From the NCBI RefSeq assembly GCF_033439725.1, contig NW_026944386.1, positions 2,170,001 to 2,234,000 of the forward strand: DNA of 64,000 bases. The letters run 5' to 3'. The DNA comes from Neurospora tetraspora (taxonomy: Eukaryota; Ascomycota; Sordariomycetes; Sordariales; Sordariaceae). This document shows positions 1-10,569 of the stretch, in pieces. A model generated the notes under the pieces. That model was not told where the DNA came from. It did no database searches and saw only the letters and a list, made by a program, of their open reading frames with translations. Every line of letters starts with the position of its first letter. Position 1 is the stretch's first letter. The translations under genes and the position numbers were made by a program.

Positions 1-12
1 GTGCGACGGGAC

Positions 13-2671
13 TTACATTCTCTCCAGCTCATCCACCTCGCGCTCAAGGGCAGCCGTCTCAACGCGCATCTCAGCCTCTTCCTTCTCCATGTCGGCGATG
101 GCCTTGTTGCGAGTCTCGAGAACTTCACGCGCCTTGTGACCGGGAATGCCGTCAGCCAAGGTACCGGGGTAATGGGTAATCGCATCCTCGATCTCTTCCT
201 GTTTCGAGGTGGCAAGTCAGCGCTCAATGTACTAATCAACAACAGCAGAAATGGAAACACTCACATAGGTATAGGTCTCAACATGATCATCAGGGAGCTT
301 CGGCGGAGGACCAGCTTTAAGTTCCACCATCTCGAGACTACTGCCACTGCCGCTACTCAGACTCTCCTCAGGAAAGATGATCTCTTTTCCTTTGCCCTTC
401 CAATCGATCTTCTGACCATAAGCGGCGGTCGCAGAAGGAGAAGCCTGAGCGATCATCTTTCCTTTACCCTTCCAATCGATCTTCTGCTGACCACCAAATG
501 GTTCCGCAGAAGAAGAAGCCTCGCCCTCAGCCAAGTTCAACTGCCTAGCCTGAACTGCAAACTGCGCTTCAAAGCCCGGAGGCACCGAAATCATTCTTCT
601 GACCTCCCGGTCGGGATTATAGGGAACGGCCTTGCGAAGGGGTGGGAGAAGGGGTGGAATGTTGCGCTCGTCAATCGGGATGCGAGGAGGAAGATCGCCG
701 ACATAAACGTATACGGGCTTGCTCTCGCCCGGGATCTTGACAGGGGAGTAGTCGGCGATGTTGGGAACGGCTAGGGTGCCATCTGCTAGAACTGTCGGGC
801 CGGCAGCAGCCGCAGTGGGAGAAGTCGAAGCGGAGGCGATAGCGCTGTCGTCATCGATACCCTGAGGACCCTGGACACTCTCGGGCTGACCGTAACGACG
901 CTTGCACAGCTCACGGCCGGCAAGAGGATCCATGCGATCGAACATAAAATTCTCAATTCTGCCGGCGAAATTGGTATGGGCAACGCCGGTGGGGGCCCAC
1001 TTGACCGAAGGGTTGGAAGGGACTGAATAGCGACCGGTCATGACGCTGCCGTCGTATGCGTCGTACTGAGATTCGTAGGTGTGCTGGGATGACGGAGAGG
1101 GCGGGACGGCGGGCATTTCCTCGATGGGAGGCGTGACGGGGCGAGTGCGAGCCAGGTTCTGGTAAAGTCAGTGAGTGAATGTCTCCCACGTGTGAGGATC
1201 AGAAAAAGACTTACACCCGAAACCTCAACCTTCGCCGGACCACCAACACGAAAGTGCCTGTTACCAGTTGCACATCCCTCCGTCAGCTTCAAAAAAGTCT
1301 CGGGCGAAATGCCGCTAGCATCCAATCCCTCGTTATCGCTGACATCGCCGTCTTGGATGAAGGACATCTTCACAAACTCCCTGGGCGGAGTGGACGACGT
1401 GCTGTATCCATCACCACCATTACTCTCGTCAGAATTCGCTGAACCGTGTGACGCATGGGAAGAGCCATAAGAGCCGTTGGAAAAACTGCGTGGCGACCGG
1501 GAGAAGCCTTGCTCCTCCCAGTCTGCGCGCTCGGAGATCGCGGAATGGGGCCGGTAGTAACGGCCGCGCACTTGGAGGCCGAACGGGGAGTCTTGGACGC
1601 TGATGATGGGGGAAGTGATGCTGATGCTCATGGGAGAAGAAGGGGGGGTTTTCGGAACTGTGCCTCTGCCGTCGTCTTCGGACTTGCCATCGTCCTCCTC
1701 TTGGGGTTCTTGGTCTTGGTACCCTTGGTGCGTTCTTGTGTCATTGGTAATAAGTTGCCTGTGTCTTTAGTAATAATGGTTGCCACACCATTTTTCCCAC
1801 TGGTAAGTATGTTTCCTTCCCCTCTCTCTCTCTCTCTCCTCCCCTCTGGGATGTGCCACCATCCCTTTGGTTTATAAGATGTACCCCAAAATCCCCTGGA
1901 GCCCTCCATATAAAAGAAGGATGAAGATGATGACGATGATTGTAGTGTGTAAGTCTAAGGGGTTGTCGACGTACCGGTTGTCGTCTTGGACAGGCTCTGT
2001 GAGCTCCAAAAACTGGAGAGGCTGGATTGTCACCTCTTGAGCAGACTCGGTGGTTGTCTCTTCGGCAGGCTCGCTCATCATCTCCTGAATAGCCCTGTCC
2101 ACTGCCTCCTGAACCGCCTCGATCGTCGTCTCCTGAACAGGCTCCGGCTCAGGCTCGGTAGCCCTCGGCTCGTACATCACCCTGACCAACGGCTCCAGTG
2201 CCTCGTCGCGAGGGTAGTGGCCGTGGCCGGTGATGCCGCGCATGGTAACATACGCCAGCATCTCTGAGTCACTGAAGTGACGAGTCTCACTAGGCTGGCT
2301 GCTGCTGCTCTCTCCAGCCTCGTCGGAACGGGCGCGACCGCGCATGGAGAGGCCAGGCGAGATGGCTATGGACACGGAGTTAGTCTATGAAGAGAGGCAA
2401 AGAAGGAGCTGATGAGAAACAAGTGATCTTACGGCGGGTGATAGGAGGAGGGGGCTGGACCACCGGCTCCTCGGTGGCAGCGTCGGCGTCGTCGTTGCTC
2501 ACTTCACCGGGGTTGATGAAGTAGATGGGTATCTCTTGCTCATCATCGGGGTCGATGAACCGGGCTGAGCCCGGGTTGGGGTAGTCTGAATCGTCTTAGC
2601 TTCATGCCATCGCAGAGACTCGAGGGCGGCAAGATGAGAGATGGAGACTTACTGTGAGTGTGGTCACTCAT
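13..2671 (-). CDS. hypothetical low-complexity protein, six exons, C-terminus at window edge
   Basis: Not recognised. Exons, read on the minus strand: 2671-2653, 2585-2433, 2365-1975, 1758-1215, 1158-265 and 198-13. All junctions are GT-AG and phase is kept through to a TAA at 15-13, giving 728 residues. The start is the ATG at 2671 (MSDHTH, joined to NYPNPGSARF). The protein is rich in Ser, Pro, Glu and Gln. It has an acidic TE-rich stretch in exon 3 and two copies of QKIDWKGKGK about 24 residues apart in exon 5 (near 386-414 and 458-486). Its C-terminus is a charged, probably coiled-coil helix. No signal peptide or membrane span is evident. The stop TAA lies inside a perfect donor (AT followed by GTAAGT), so the last exon may instead splice out of the window. 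The chain is well supported by phase; the function is unknown. Confidence 0.72.
386..486 (-). repeat. duplicated QKIDWKGKGK-coding segment
   Basis: Two near-identical 29-base stretches (about 386-414 and 458-486), roughly 72 bases apart in the same frame, encode the decapeptide QKIDWKGKGK twice inside exon 5 of the first gene. One base differs in the core. They look like an internal duplication under protein-level constraint; I know of no function for the motif. Confidence 0.75.
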
Positions 2672-3467
2672 GGCTGTTCTGGCGTCTTGAAAGCGAGGGG
2701 GTTATATGGTCAGTAAAAGAAACGCTTGATGCGAAGACGCGGCGGAGGAGTGAGAAGATGAAGAAGAGGAGGGGTAAACGCGAAGGAGGACGCGAGAGAG
2801 CAAAGGCAAACAAGGGAATCAGGTTGCCCCAAGCGACTGTTGACGACCTTGATTGCTCGAGTGAGAAGGGAGTGAATGTGAAGGATGGGTACAAAGGTAT
2901 CGGCTCTACAAAAACGGCGACGATGAAGGCAAAGAAAAGGCTTATACTCACACGTTCGACTTGTTGCTGGTAAAGCTCAAGACGTTGCTGGGTTGCAAAC
3001 GAGCAAAAGTCAAATCAAGAAGAGGAGAAAGACGAGGACGAGAAGGTCGCGTCGACAAGAAAGTTGTATGACTGTTTGCTTGCACGTCCTCACAATCACT
3101 TTCTACGAACAATAGGGCAAAAACATTCACGTTTACGACAATATCAAGCTCAATAGACATCTCAACATTCAACTGGCAACTAGTTTATTCAGCAATACCT
3201 ACCTCTACCTTAGTATTGTGCGACTATGAGACCCAACCTGGTGGGTGGTGACGGGAGGTGGTGAGGTGGGTGCGGGATCCACTCCCCATCCTATTCAAAG
3301 ATATAAACAATAGCAACATAAATCAACCCAACCTTGGGACGAGGAGTGAGGTGAGCGAGCACTCAAAAGTTACTCACAATAGGCACAATAGGCACAATAG
3401 GCAGAAGGGACGGGAAAGAACCCTGATAGCTACTTATTATACCTTGGAAACAAGGCACAAGTCCCCA

Positions 3468-3892
3468 CCACGGGACACTTCGTCTGATGTATGAAGCAGC
3501 GACATGGCAGCTTTCTTTGACAAGAAGCCACCACGAGACTCGTTCGTCCGAAGTATGAAACACCGAATAGGCAGATTTCCGATAATCACGCGAGCAGTCG
3601 TAAGAATAAACCAAACAGGACGGTCCAATACCGCTATCCTTTCTCAAAAAGGCCGTTACGAAACTGCGATATGCCTCGTAACAAGTTGGAAACACGTCAG
3701 CCAGAGTCTCTTAGGGATTTTTCCTTCCAGGAACTGCCTAGAGGTTGGGCTCGAAGGTATAATGAAGATACGCGAATGCGTGCACGAGGATCTCGAAGGT
3801 GTGGTTGATAATATATTAGACCTTGAGGGGTTCGGTTTATTCTTATAACCGCTCGCCACGAGAAAGTTCGTCTGAAGTTATGAAACGGCGAC
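3468..3892 (+). repeat. three degenerate copies of a ~36 bp motif
   Basis: Copies lie at about 3468-3503, 3531-3566 and 3856-3892. The shared pattern starts CCACG(A/G)GA, then (C/G)TTCGTCYGA, then (A/T)GT(T)ATGAA(A/G)C and ends CGA. The first two are 27 bases apart; the third is about 290 bases further on. An ATAGGCAG octamer recurs next to the set (near 3398 and 3566). No open frame explains them. They could be remnants of a small dispersed repeat or a repeated protein-binding site. Confidence 0.55.
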
Positions 3893-4046
3893 GGGTAAGT
3901 TTTTGGGAAGGAAGATATCCACGTGCCTGGCATGACAAGATAAATTATTGACCGGTGTATACGGACAGGTCACCAGTGGCTGGTTATTCAGAGCAGCTCC
4001 TTGGTAAAGCATGGTAAACTCCCGCAGCGGTCTGCAGGAGCCAAGC

Positions 4047-4582
4047 TGGGCACGAGCCGAGCCGAGCTCGATATATTTTTAACGAGTCAAGCCGGCCCAG
4101 ATTTTACACGAACTGGGGGTCCAGCTTGGCTCGGCTCGGCTCGTCGGCTCGTGTGATTTGTATGTAAGATTTTTTTTTTGTATATGTGCCCGGTCTTTTG
4201 TACTGGTTTTTATTGTAGAATGACCGGATTTGCGTATATACGAGAAAAAGTCGTGCTTTTTTGTCATGCGGCCACACGTCAGAGTGAACAAAATCTTGTA
4301 TCGCGAGGTGTTGAGCGTGGTGTTGAGGTAATCGGGCTCACGAGACACAGCTTGATCCACTCCACCATCGAGCACATTGCTTTGTTGAGGAATTGGCAGT
4401 AAAACGAAGGGATTCATATGTAAACGACGATGTTCAGTATCTAGATAAATGCCCGGAAAAATATATATTTCGATACGAGCCAAAGGGAGCCGGCTTGAGC
4501 CGAGCCATAGCTGAGCCGAGCTGTCATTATATGGGGACGAGTCGAGCCGAGTCGAAGGTCCAGCTCGGCTCGGCTTGGCTCA
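4047..4582. repeat. candidate short interspersed element bounded by GGCTC/GAGCC arrays
   Basis: Two blocks rich in the pentamer GAGCC or its complement (4047-4155 and about 4477-4582) bracket a core of roughly 320 bases. The first block can fold: the GAGCC run at 4051-4068 pairs with the GGCTC run at 4123-4153. Both blocks share GGTCCAGCT followed by GGCTC repeats in the same orientation. An AT-rich run (near 4070 and near 4461) lies in inverted orientation beside each block. The core has no transposase-like frame. A non-autonomous element is the simplest reading, but target-site duplications were not found. Confidence 0.4.
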
Positions 4583-5093
4583 TGTTGACCGCTGAATTCC
4601 CGTTCTCGAAGCTGGGCGATTTACCTCGAGTATCAGGTTCGTCATCGTTGTGGTTTCCCTGGCAACTAACTACCTTACCTAGAGGCAGGTACGCAGGTGG
4701 TCTTTTGTATCAACCACCTCGAGAGAGTAAAGGTGTTTCTGACTGCGTCGTCAACAGGTGTCGTGTCGTCGTTCGTCCCGTACGGACGGGCGGGGTCTGC
4801 CTGAAATAACTCGAATACTGTGTAGACTACCGTAAACCGCACCAAACTTGATGATGGCTGCCAAAGCTCATATGGTAATTATTTACTTCGCCCTTCCCCT
4901 TTTCGGGCCGGTTCCTTCACCCTTCTCCGGGCAATACATAAAAAAAATATTTCGGACCAGCTAAATCGACGGCCTTAACCGGATATTCATTCCCAACATT
5001 TGCCTCAGTTTATCACCCATAATCAACGACGGATAAGTCACATCACACAAAGTCTTTCTCCAACAGTGATTGATTATATTCCTTCTTTTGAGT

Positions 5094-7071
5094 CTACGAC
5101 TGCCGAATAGGCCAATCCTCCCCCCTCCCCCCATTCCCATCATCCGCATCCATCAAATGCTGCAACTGCACCTGCTCCCTCAGTCTTGCAGTATAAGACT
5201 GCCTTCTCACAGCAAGATTCGAAGTAGAAGCTGATCTCGGCAATGACACCCCTGGACCAGCTGTTCCCGTTCCTGTTCCCGTCCGTACCGGCACCCTAGT
5301 AGAAGACATCCCCCTCTTCAACCACGCCTCTAACGTAGGTGCTGGACTTGGTGATTTTGTTTGTCCATTGGTACTACTCGTACCCTGGTTTTGGGTTTGG
5401 GTTTGTTGCTGCCGCTTTTGAGAAGGTCGTCCCCTTCTTTCGTTCTCTTCTTCTTCTTCTTCTTCTCCCTCTGTTCCTGTTCGTCGTTGACTCCTATCTA
5501 TACCAGCAGCATCCGCCCTATTAGGAACCGGAGGAGTAGACGGCGAACTACTAAGCGGCGAAGAAGACCACCCTTGCGTACTAGGCGTCGGACTAGGACT
5601 GGGGCCGGGGAAGATACTAAGCCGCCTGGTATCACGGGGCTTTTTCTTGTTCATAGAGGTAGTTGGCGGTGGCGGGTTGTCTAGCTTAAAGCCCGAGCCG
5701 GAGCCCAACGGTTTCGCATCATCACCATACCCGGGTATCGTAGGCGGCGCCCACTTTGGTACCCTTGGGGCAGCCCGTACGGGTGGTGGTGGCACCGGTG
5801 AGTAGTAGCTTACGGCGTAGCCTACTCCTCTTGCCTCGTCGCCGCTGCTCTGACGGCGGTCCTTGAGTTTTACCGGACCGGTGCCTACTCCTGTCCTGAC
5901 ACTCTTCGGCCGTGGTGGGAAGGGGGAAAGCAGAGCTGATGCTGATGGAGCGGGAGCGGGAGCAGGGGCAGGAGCGGGGGGAACCGGGTTTTCGGCAGCG
6001 GCGAACGGGAAGGTTGCTGCTGCTGGAGGAGCACCAGCTTCCCCCGGAGCAGGCCTAGATCTGGATCTAGCTCGAGGAGGAATTGCTGGCGGTGGTGGTG
6101 ACAGTGCGGTTCTACCCTCCATAAGACTTCCTCCCCGCGAACTTGGTGGTGGCCCTCCGGCTTCGCCGTCGTTGTAGACGCTCTCGTCTTCGTAGTCGGA
6201 TAGCTTGATGGCTGATGTCGATGTCGAAGGTGATGCCACGCGGGTCCCAGACCCGGCGATAGAAGTGTTGTCTGTAGAAGCTACCCATATGACTGGGCCG
6301 GGGTAACTTTTCACGTTCTCCCTCGTTTCGGTCCTCCTCCCATTACTACTACCACGAGAGCCCACAGTATCACGCCCAGAACCATCGCTACTGCCAGGAC
6401 CAACATAAACAACCTCCCCACCCTCCTTCTCTCCCCCATTCCCTCCCCTCCCCCCTCCCCTTCTCCTCGCCCTCATAAACATAACAACCAACAACCCCGT
6501 CAAAAACGAACTCCCCACCACCCCTCCAACCACCGCCCCCACCAAAACCGGCATCCTCTCCTTATCCTTCCCATCCGCAACCGCAGCCAAACTCTCCATC
6601 ACCCTCCCAACCCTCTCCTCCGCGCTCTGACTAACTTTCCCAACCCTCTCCTCCGCACTCTGACTCATACTCCTACTCATCTCCCCAATCTGCCTCGACA
6701 AATCCGCCACTGCTTGCGTCGCTGAGCGGGAAGCCTGCTCAGCCGCCTGCTGCGTGATTCTTGCGCTGGCTAAGCTCTGTTCGGTCTGACTGAGTCTTTG
6801 CGAGGCTTGCTGGAGGGATTGAGAGGCTTGTTGGAGCGATTGCGAGAGTTGTTGGCTGGTTTGCTGGGAGGCTTGGGAGAGGGATTGAGAGCCCGAGGAA
6901 AGGAAGGAGAGTTGGGACGAGAGGGATGTTATTTGGGATTGCAGGTCGGCGATGGCGTTGTCGTTGTCGTTGTCTTGGTCGGGGTTTTGCTGGCGGCCCT
7001 GAAGGGGGTGGAAGGGGAGAGAGGGGGGTGGGGTTATGGTTGAGGTTGCGATGGTGATGGAGGTTATGGTT

Positions 7072-7125
<54 letters not shown>

Positions 7126-7391
7126 GATAGTGGCGGTGGTGGTGGTGGGAGGAGATTTGTCGCTGTGTCGTCGTGGATCATTTTCTCGGCGATATCGTGG
7201 TTGTTGCTTTTCTCAAGTTCCGCCGGAACTTCTTCCACCCCTCTTCCCTCGGTCCATCTCTTTGGTGTCCCGTCTCCAGCTCCATAATGGCTGTCGTCCA
7301 TCAAGGCACAGCTTGAGGAAATTAAGAAGATTAATACAAAGAAGAAAGAAAAGAAGGTGGTGAAAACGTTAAACGAGTGATTAGCGGCCAT
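5094..7391 (-). CDS. single-pass membrane protein with Thr- and Ser/Gln-rich ectodomain
   Basis: One uninterrupted 765-residue frame. A hydrophobic N-terminus (about residues 8-29) looks like a signal peptide. It is followed by a run of about 18 threonines (residues 90-107), a heptad-like Gln/Ser coiled-coil region (about 150-270), one membrane span (about 283-307), then Arg-rich RARRRGG on the cytosolic side. The long tail (310-765) is disordered and Pro/Ser/Thr-rich. Two tandem 11-residue units, SQSAEERVG(K/R)V, sit just before the membrane. This arrangement resembles fungal type I wall-stress or Mid2/Skg6-like surface proteins, but no cysteine-rich WSC domain is present, so a sensor role is only inference. 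The ATG at 7391 is chosen because it directly precedes the signal peptide. Confidence 0.8.
7067..7126. repeat. (TTG)n microsatellite coding for polythreonine
   Basis: A run of nearly pure GTT/TTG triplets lies inside the membrane-protein gene. Read on the minus strand it encodes the ACA/ACC-type threonine tract, so length change would alter only threonine number. Confidence 0.9.
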
Positions 7392-8700
7392 GGCTATAAA
7401 ACGTCTGCCGCCTGCGGAAGAGACGAAGTGAGAAGAAAGGTTTGTTGTGGGCTACCTAACCATCATCATGCTTTCATCACCCAGCTAAGCTAGTCTATGC
7501 CGCCTGGTTAGTGATGGGTAGGTAGGCCGAACGGGGAAGCGGAAGGAGAGAAAAGAGACACAGACACCGCTGTGAGCAGGAAGACGGCATGATGAACCTC
7601 ATAAGGGTGAACTGGGATCCCCAGAAGTTTTGTTCTGTGGTCCGTTCGGTTCTGTAAGTAGCACGGAAAGCGGGTTCGTCACTCCCGAGGAAGATGGGTG
7701 ACAGGATAAGAGAAAGTCTTGGTGTATCATGACCAAATATGTCAGGTTCAGTCGGTACCAGAATAGGAAGAACCATTATCATGCTTTGGGACAAGGATAA
7801 TTGATCTCCTCACATCCAACCATCCAGTGACATGAAGGGTAGGACTCCCTAAAGGCTAGATTCGTGTTTTGGAGAGCCCTTCTCGGTCGACAGCATGCTC
7901 TTGGGGCATGCTTTTGAAATAGTACCACTGTCAGCATCGTGCAATGCCGAGGCGCAGGGGACTTCGCTTCCGATGGTACCGTTACCGTCGTTTGAGAACT
8001 CGAAACATCTTTGTTCATGCAGTTCTTCACCACAAACCCCGGCTCGGCTCGCACCCATTTTCCGTGTAACAGCCAGGCAAGGGGTTCAAGGGGTGTCACC
8101 TCTTGGTTGACCTACCGAACACCACATTTGATGTTTCAAAGACAGGGTCTATTGCCCCTGAAGAAAGAAGCCACTTTTAAGATTCTGGTACCCTAAAGTC
8201 GTTCGACCTCTCTAAACCACATAAGTATATCGCCTCTAGAAGCGCACCAAGTCAGAATCCAATCCCATGGTGGCTATGTGTGCTTGCCTTACCGCGCGAA
8301 GACGACTATGCGCCCTCTCACACTTGTGCGCTATCAACAAAGCCACCTCCACCCCACAAACGCCGGCCTAACATGCAATCCAGTTTTATTTTTCATTGTC
8401 ACGTTATCCCCTTTCGTCCAAGTCGAACGACGCATGCCCGCCGCACTGGGTGTAGCTGTCCTCCTCAATCTCTTCCCTCTGCCATTACAACGGTTTGACG
8501 CCCTCGGTGAGTATGGACTGAAGCTGAGGATGCGGTCGAGGTTCGATATTTGTTGCCGTACCGTGCCATGCACGAATGAAAACTTGGAGCAATCACCCCT
8601 CTGATGATAGCCGAATATTGGGCATCCAGGTAAATTGCTGATCGATATATTGTGTTGCTCAGTTTTCCCGGTTACCCCAACCATTGACCCTTTCCACAAC
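7392..8700. other. intergenic, no gene seen
   Basis: This is the upstream flank of the membrane-protein gene and the 3' flank of ERD2. Open frames are at most 121 codons, overlap one another and show no family features. I see no RNA gene or repeat here. Confidence 0.65.
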
Positions 8701-9563
8701 TTAAACAGGCAACTTGAACTTCTTTCCCTTCATCACAGTCGTATAGTAGACCCAGAAGAAGTCGCTGTACAGCAACGTCTGGATGATGCCCGCCGAAACG
8801 GCAATGTAGTCAATCTTGTGCTTCGGCTCGGTAACGTAGCGGTAGATCCAGTTGGGGATATACAGAGCGCGATAGATGCCGAGGGCGAAGATGTAGTGGG
8901 TGGTGATGGTCTCGGCCTCGCCGGTACGCTGGAGCATGAAGAGCTGCGGAAGGATAGCGACGGACTCGAGCCAGATGGAGAAGGCCCACATGATCTCCCA
9001 GAAGTTATACTGGTAGGGCAAGAGGATGGCGAGAACGGCGGCGAAAGCCAGCAGGTATTGGACGCGGAAGGTGTCGAGACCGGGATCGTTGGTCGGCTTG
9101 TAGGCGCTGACCATGAGGTAGATGATGTAACCGGAGGAAGCTATGAAGAGGATCTTGAAGATGATGTTGTAGTAGCTTGTCGTCCAGAAGAGGTCTGCAA
9201 GAGATACATGTCAGCGCAATGGTCTACCTATGTGATTGAGCTTCCAAGGGATGGCATACCGAGATAGCGGGTGACGTAGACGATGAAGTAGAGGACTTGC
9301 GACTTGAAGGAGATGCCGGCGCAACTCTGTGACAGTAGTAGGTTAGCATCGCTCGCCTGTCTTGAGAAATCTGGGTGGACGGCAAGAGCTAGAGCTGTGT
9401 ATACCTTCAACTGCGTCATCTTATGGAGAAGAATGAGGATAGAAGCCAAGTGGCTAAAGTCCGCTGTACCATGGCCTCCAGTTAGCAACTTTCTCTAGGA
9501 CCTCAATTCCAATCCTCCAACAAGAGGAAACATACCGGTGACGCGGAAGATGTTGAGCGACAT
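8701..9563 (-). CDS. erd2: ER lumen protein-retaining receptor (HDEL/KDEL receptor)
   Basis: Four exons (9563-9536, 9463-9405, 9326-9260, 9194-8701) join in phase to a 215-residue protein, the usual length of the family. It begins MSLNIFRVT and continues ADFSHLASILILLHKM and SCAGISFKSQ, the strongly conserved start of ERD2 receptors. Seven hydrophobic segments follow, with conserved stretches such as YLDLFW, FWEIMWAFSIWLESVAILPQ, HYIFALGIYR and DFFWVYY. Proteins of this family cycle between Golgi and ER and return escaped HDEL/KDEL-tagged chaperones by binding the tag at low pH. Three of the four exons are under 70 bases and crowd the 5' end, a common fungal pattern. Identification is firm; only UTRs are unknown. 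Confidence 0.96.
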
Positions 9564-10569
9564 GGTTGCGAGCTTGTCGTCGATGTGCCCCTATGGCGGC
9601 GTGCCAGTTGATGTGTGGATTGGATATCGATGGAGAGTGAAGGCTGCAACCGCAGCGGCGCCGTGTGTGTAGCCCAGCGGGTAGCTTTTGCTAAGCTCGG
9701 GGAGAGGGGCCGGTGGTGGTGATGGAACCGTTGGTGTTCTAGTCCTGGTCTAGGGTTGGTTGTCCGTTGGTCGGTGACCTAGTCGTCGTCGTTGCTGTTG
9801 TGGTTGTGTGGGTTGCGGTGTGGAGGACGATCGATGATGATGATGGAGATTCGGATGGATTCCAACTTGAAGCCGGAGGTCAACTTTCAGTGAAGCTTCA
9901 GTGGGCTGACAACGGCCGGGCGTCCTGTGCTTGCCTGTGGAGAGCTGGCCTCACTGGTGTCTGTCCCCCAAAAGGACACGAACGCGATTTGGACAAGAGT
10001 GATCTCGAGTGTGCTGCCCCCTGCACGCCCAGACGCCCTGTTCGCGGGAACGGTCGTGGTGCATGGGGCTAAATTGGCCGTTTTACTCAATTAGATGCTG
10101 CAGAAAGCTTCGGAACATGGTGCCCCTGGCGACCTTGTTTGTTCCTTGCTTCTCTCTGGAACATCTCCACACCGTCGATCGAGCCTGAATTCCTTCCTCT
10201 CTCTCTTCCGAATGTCCAATCTCGACTCCCTTTTGGCAGCTGGTGATCAGAAGCAGAATTACAGAACTTTGGATGGCGAAGTCATCATATCCACCTCTAG
10301 AAGCCACTCACTTTTAGCCTATAAGATGAGACCATTCACGAATCAAGCACCCGAGCTTTCCTCTACAACTTCGGCACTTGAGCTTACAATATACCCTACA
10401 CCTGACTATGTAGAGCAAGTCTCTTCTATCCCCTTATGCTTGTGGGTGTGCAACAACCGTCATAATTCGCCAAACAAATCCCTACTAATTCTAGCTGGTC
10501 ACACGACGCCAATGCCCCCTTCCCCGAACGCCAAAATGCCCATTTTGAGACCCGAAACAGAGACCGAAT
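9564..10569. other. intergenic between ERD2 start and RFC3/Rfc5 stop, no gene seen
   Basis: This holds the ERD2 promoter side and the 3' flank of the clamp-loader gene. Frames present (up to 172 codons) have no recognisable features and lack splice support. A GT-rich, simple-sequence stretch lies at about 9710-9800. Confidence 0.6.

Larger units (their letters stand above)
2672..5093. other. intergenic region with no convincing gene
   Basis: This is the divergent or upstream flank of the first gene and the downstream flank of the 5094-7391 gene. All open frames here are short and lack family resemblance, consistent splice structure or coding-like composition. It contains a three-unit 10-base repeat near 3379-3406, three degenerate copies of a 36-base motif (3468-3892), and two GGCTC/GAGCC-rich blocks (4047-4155 and 4477-4582), each listed separately. 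Confidence 0.7.

Noticed and set aside
1-774. Long plus-strand open frame at the window start
   Set aside because: It is the antisense shadow of exons 5 and 6 of the minus-strand gene, whose splice phases and composition are coherent.
4330-4375. tRNA-derived SINE head on the minus strand
   Set aside because: The A-box fit is good but the B-box match is weak and too close; mentioned only within the repeat finding.
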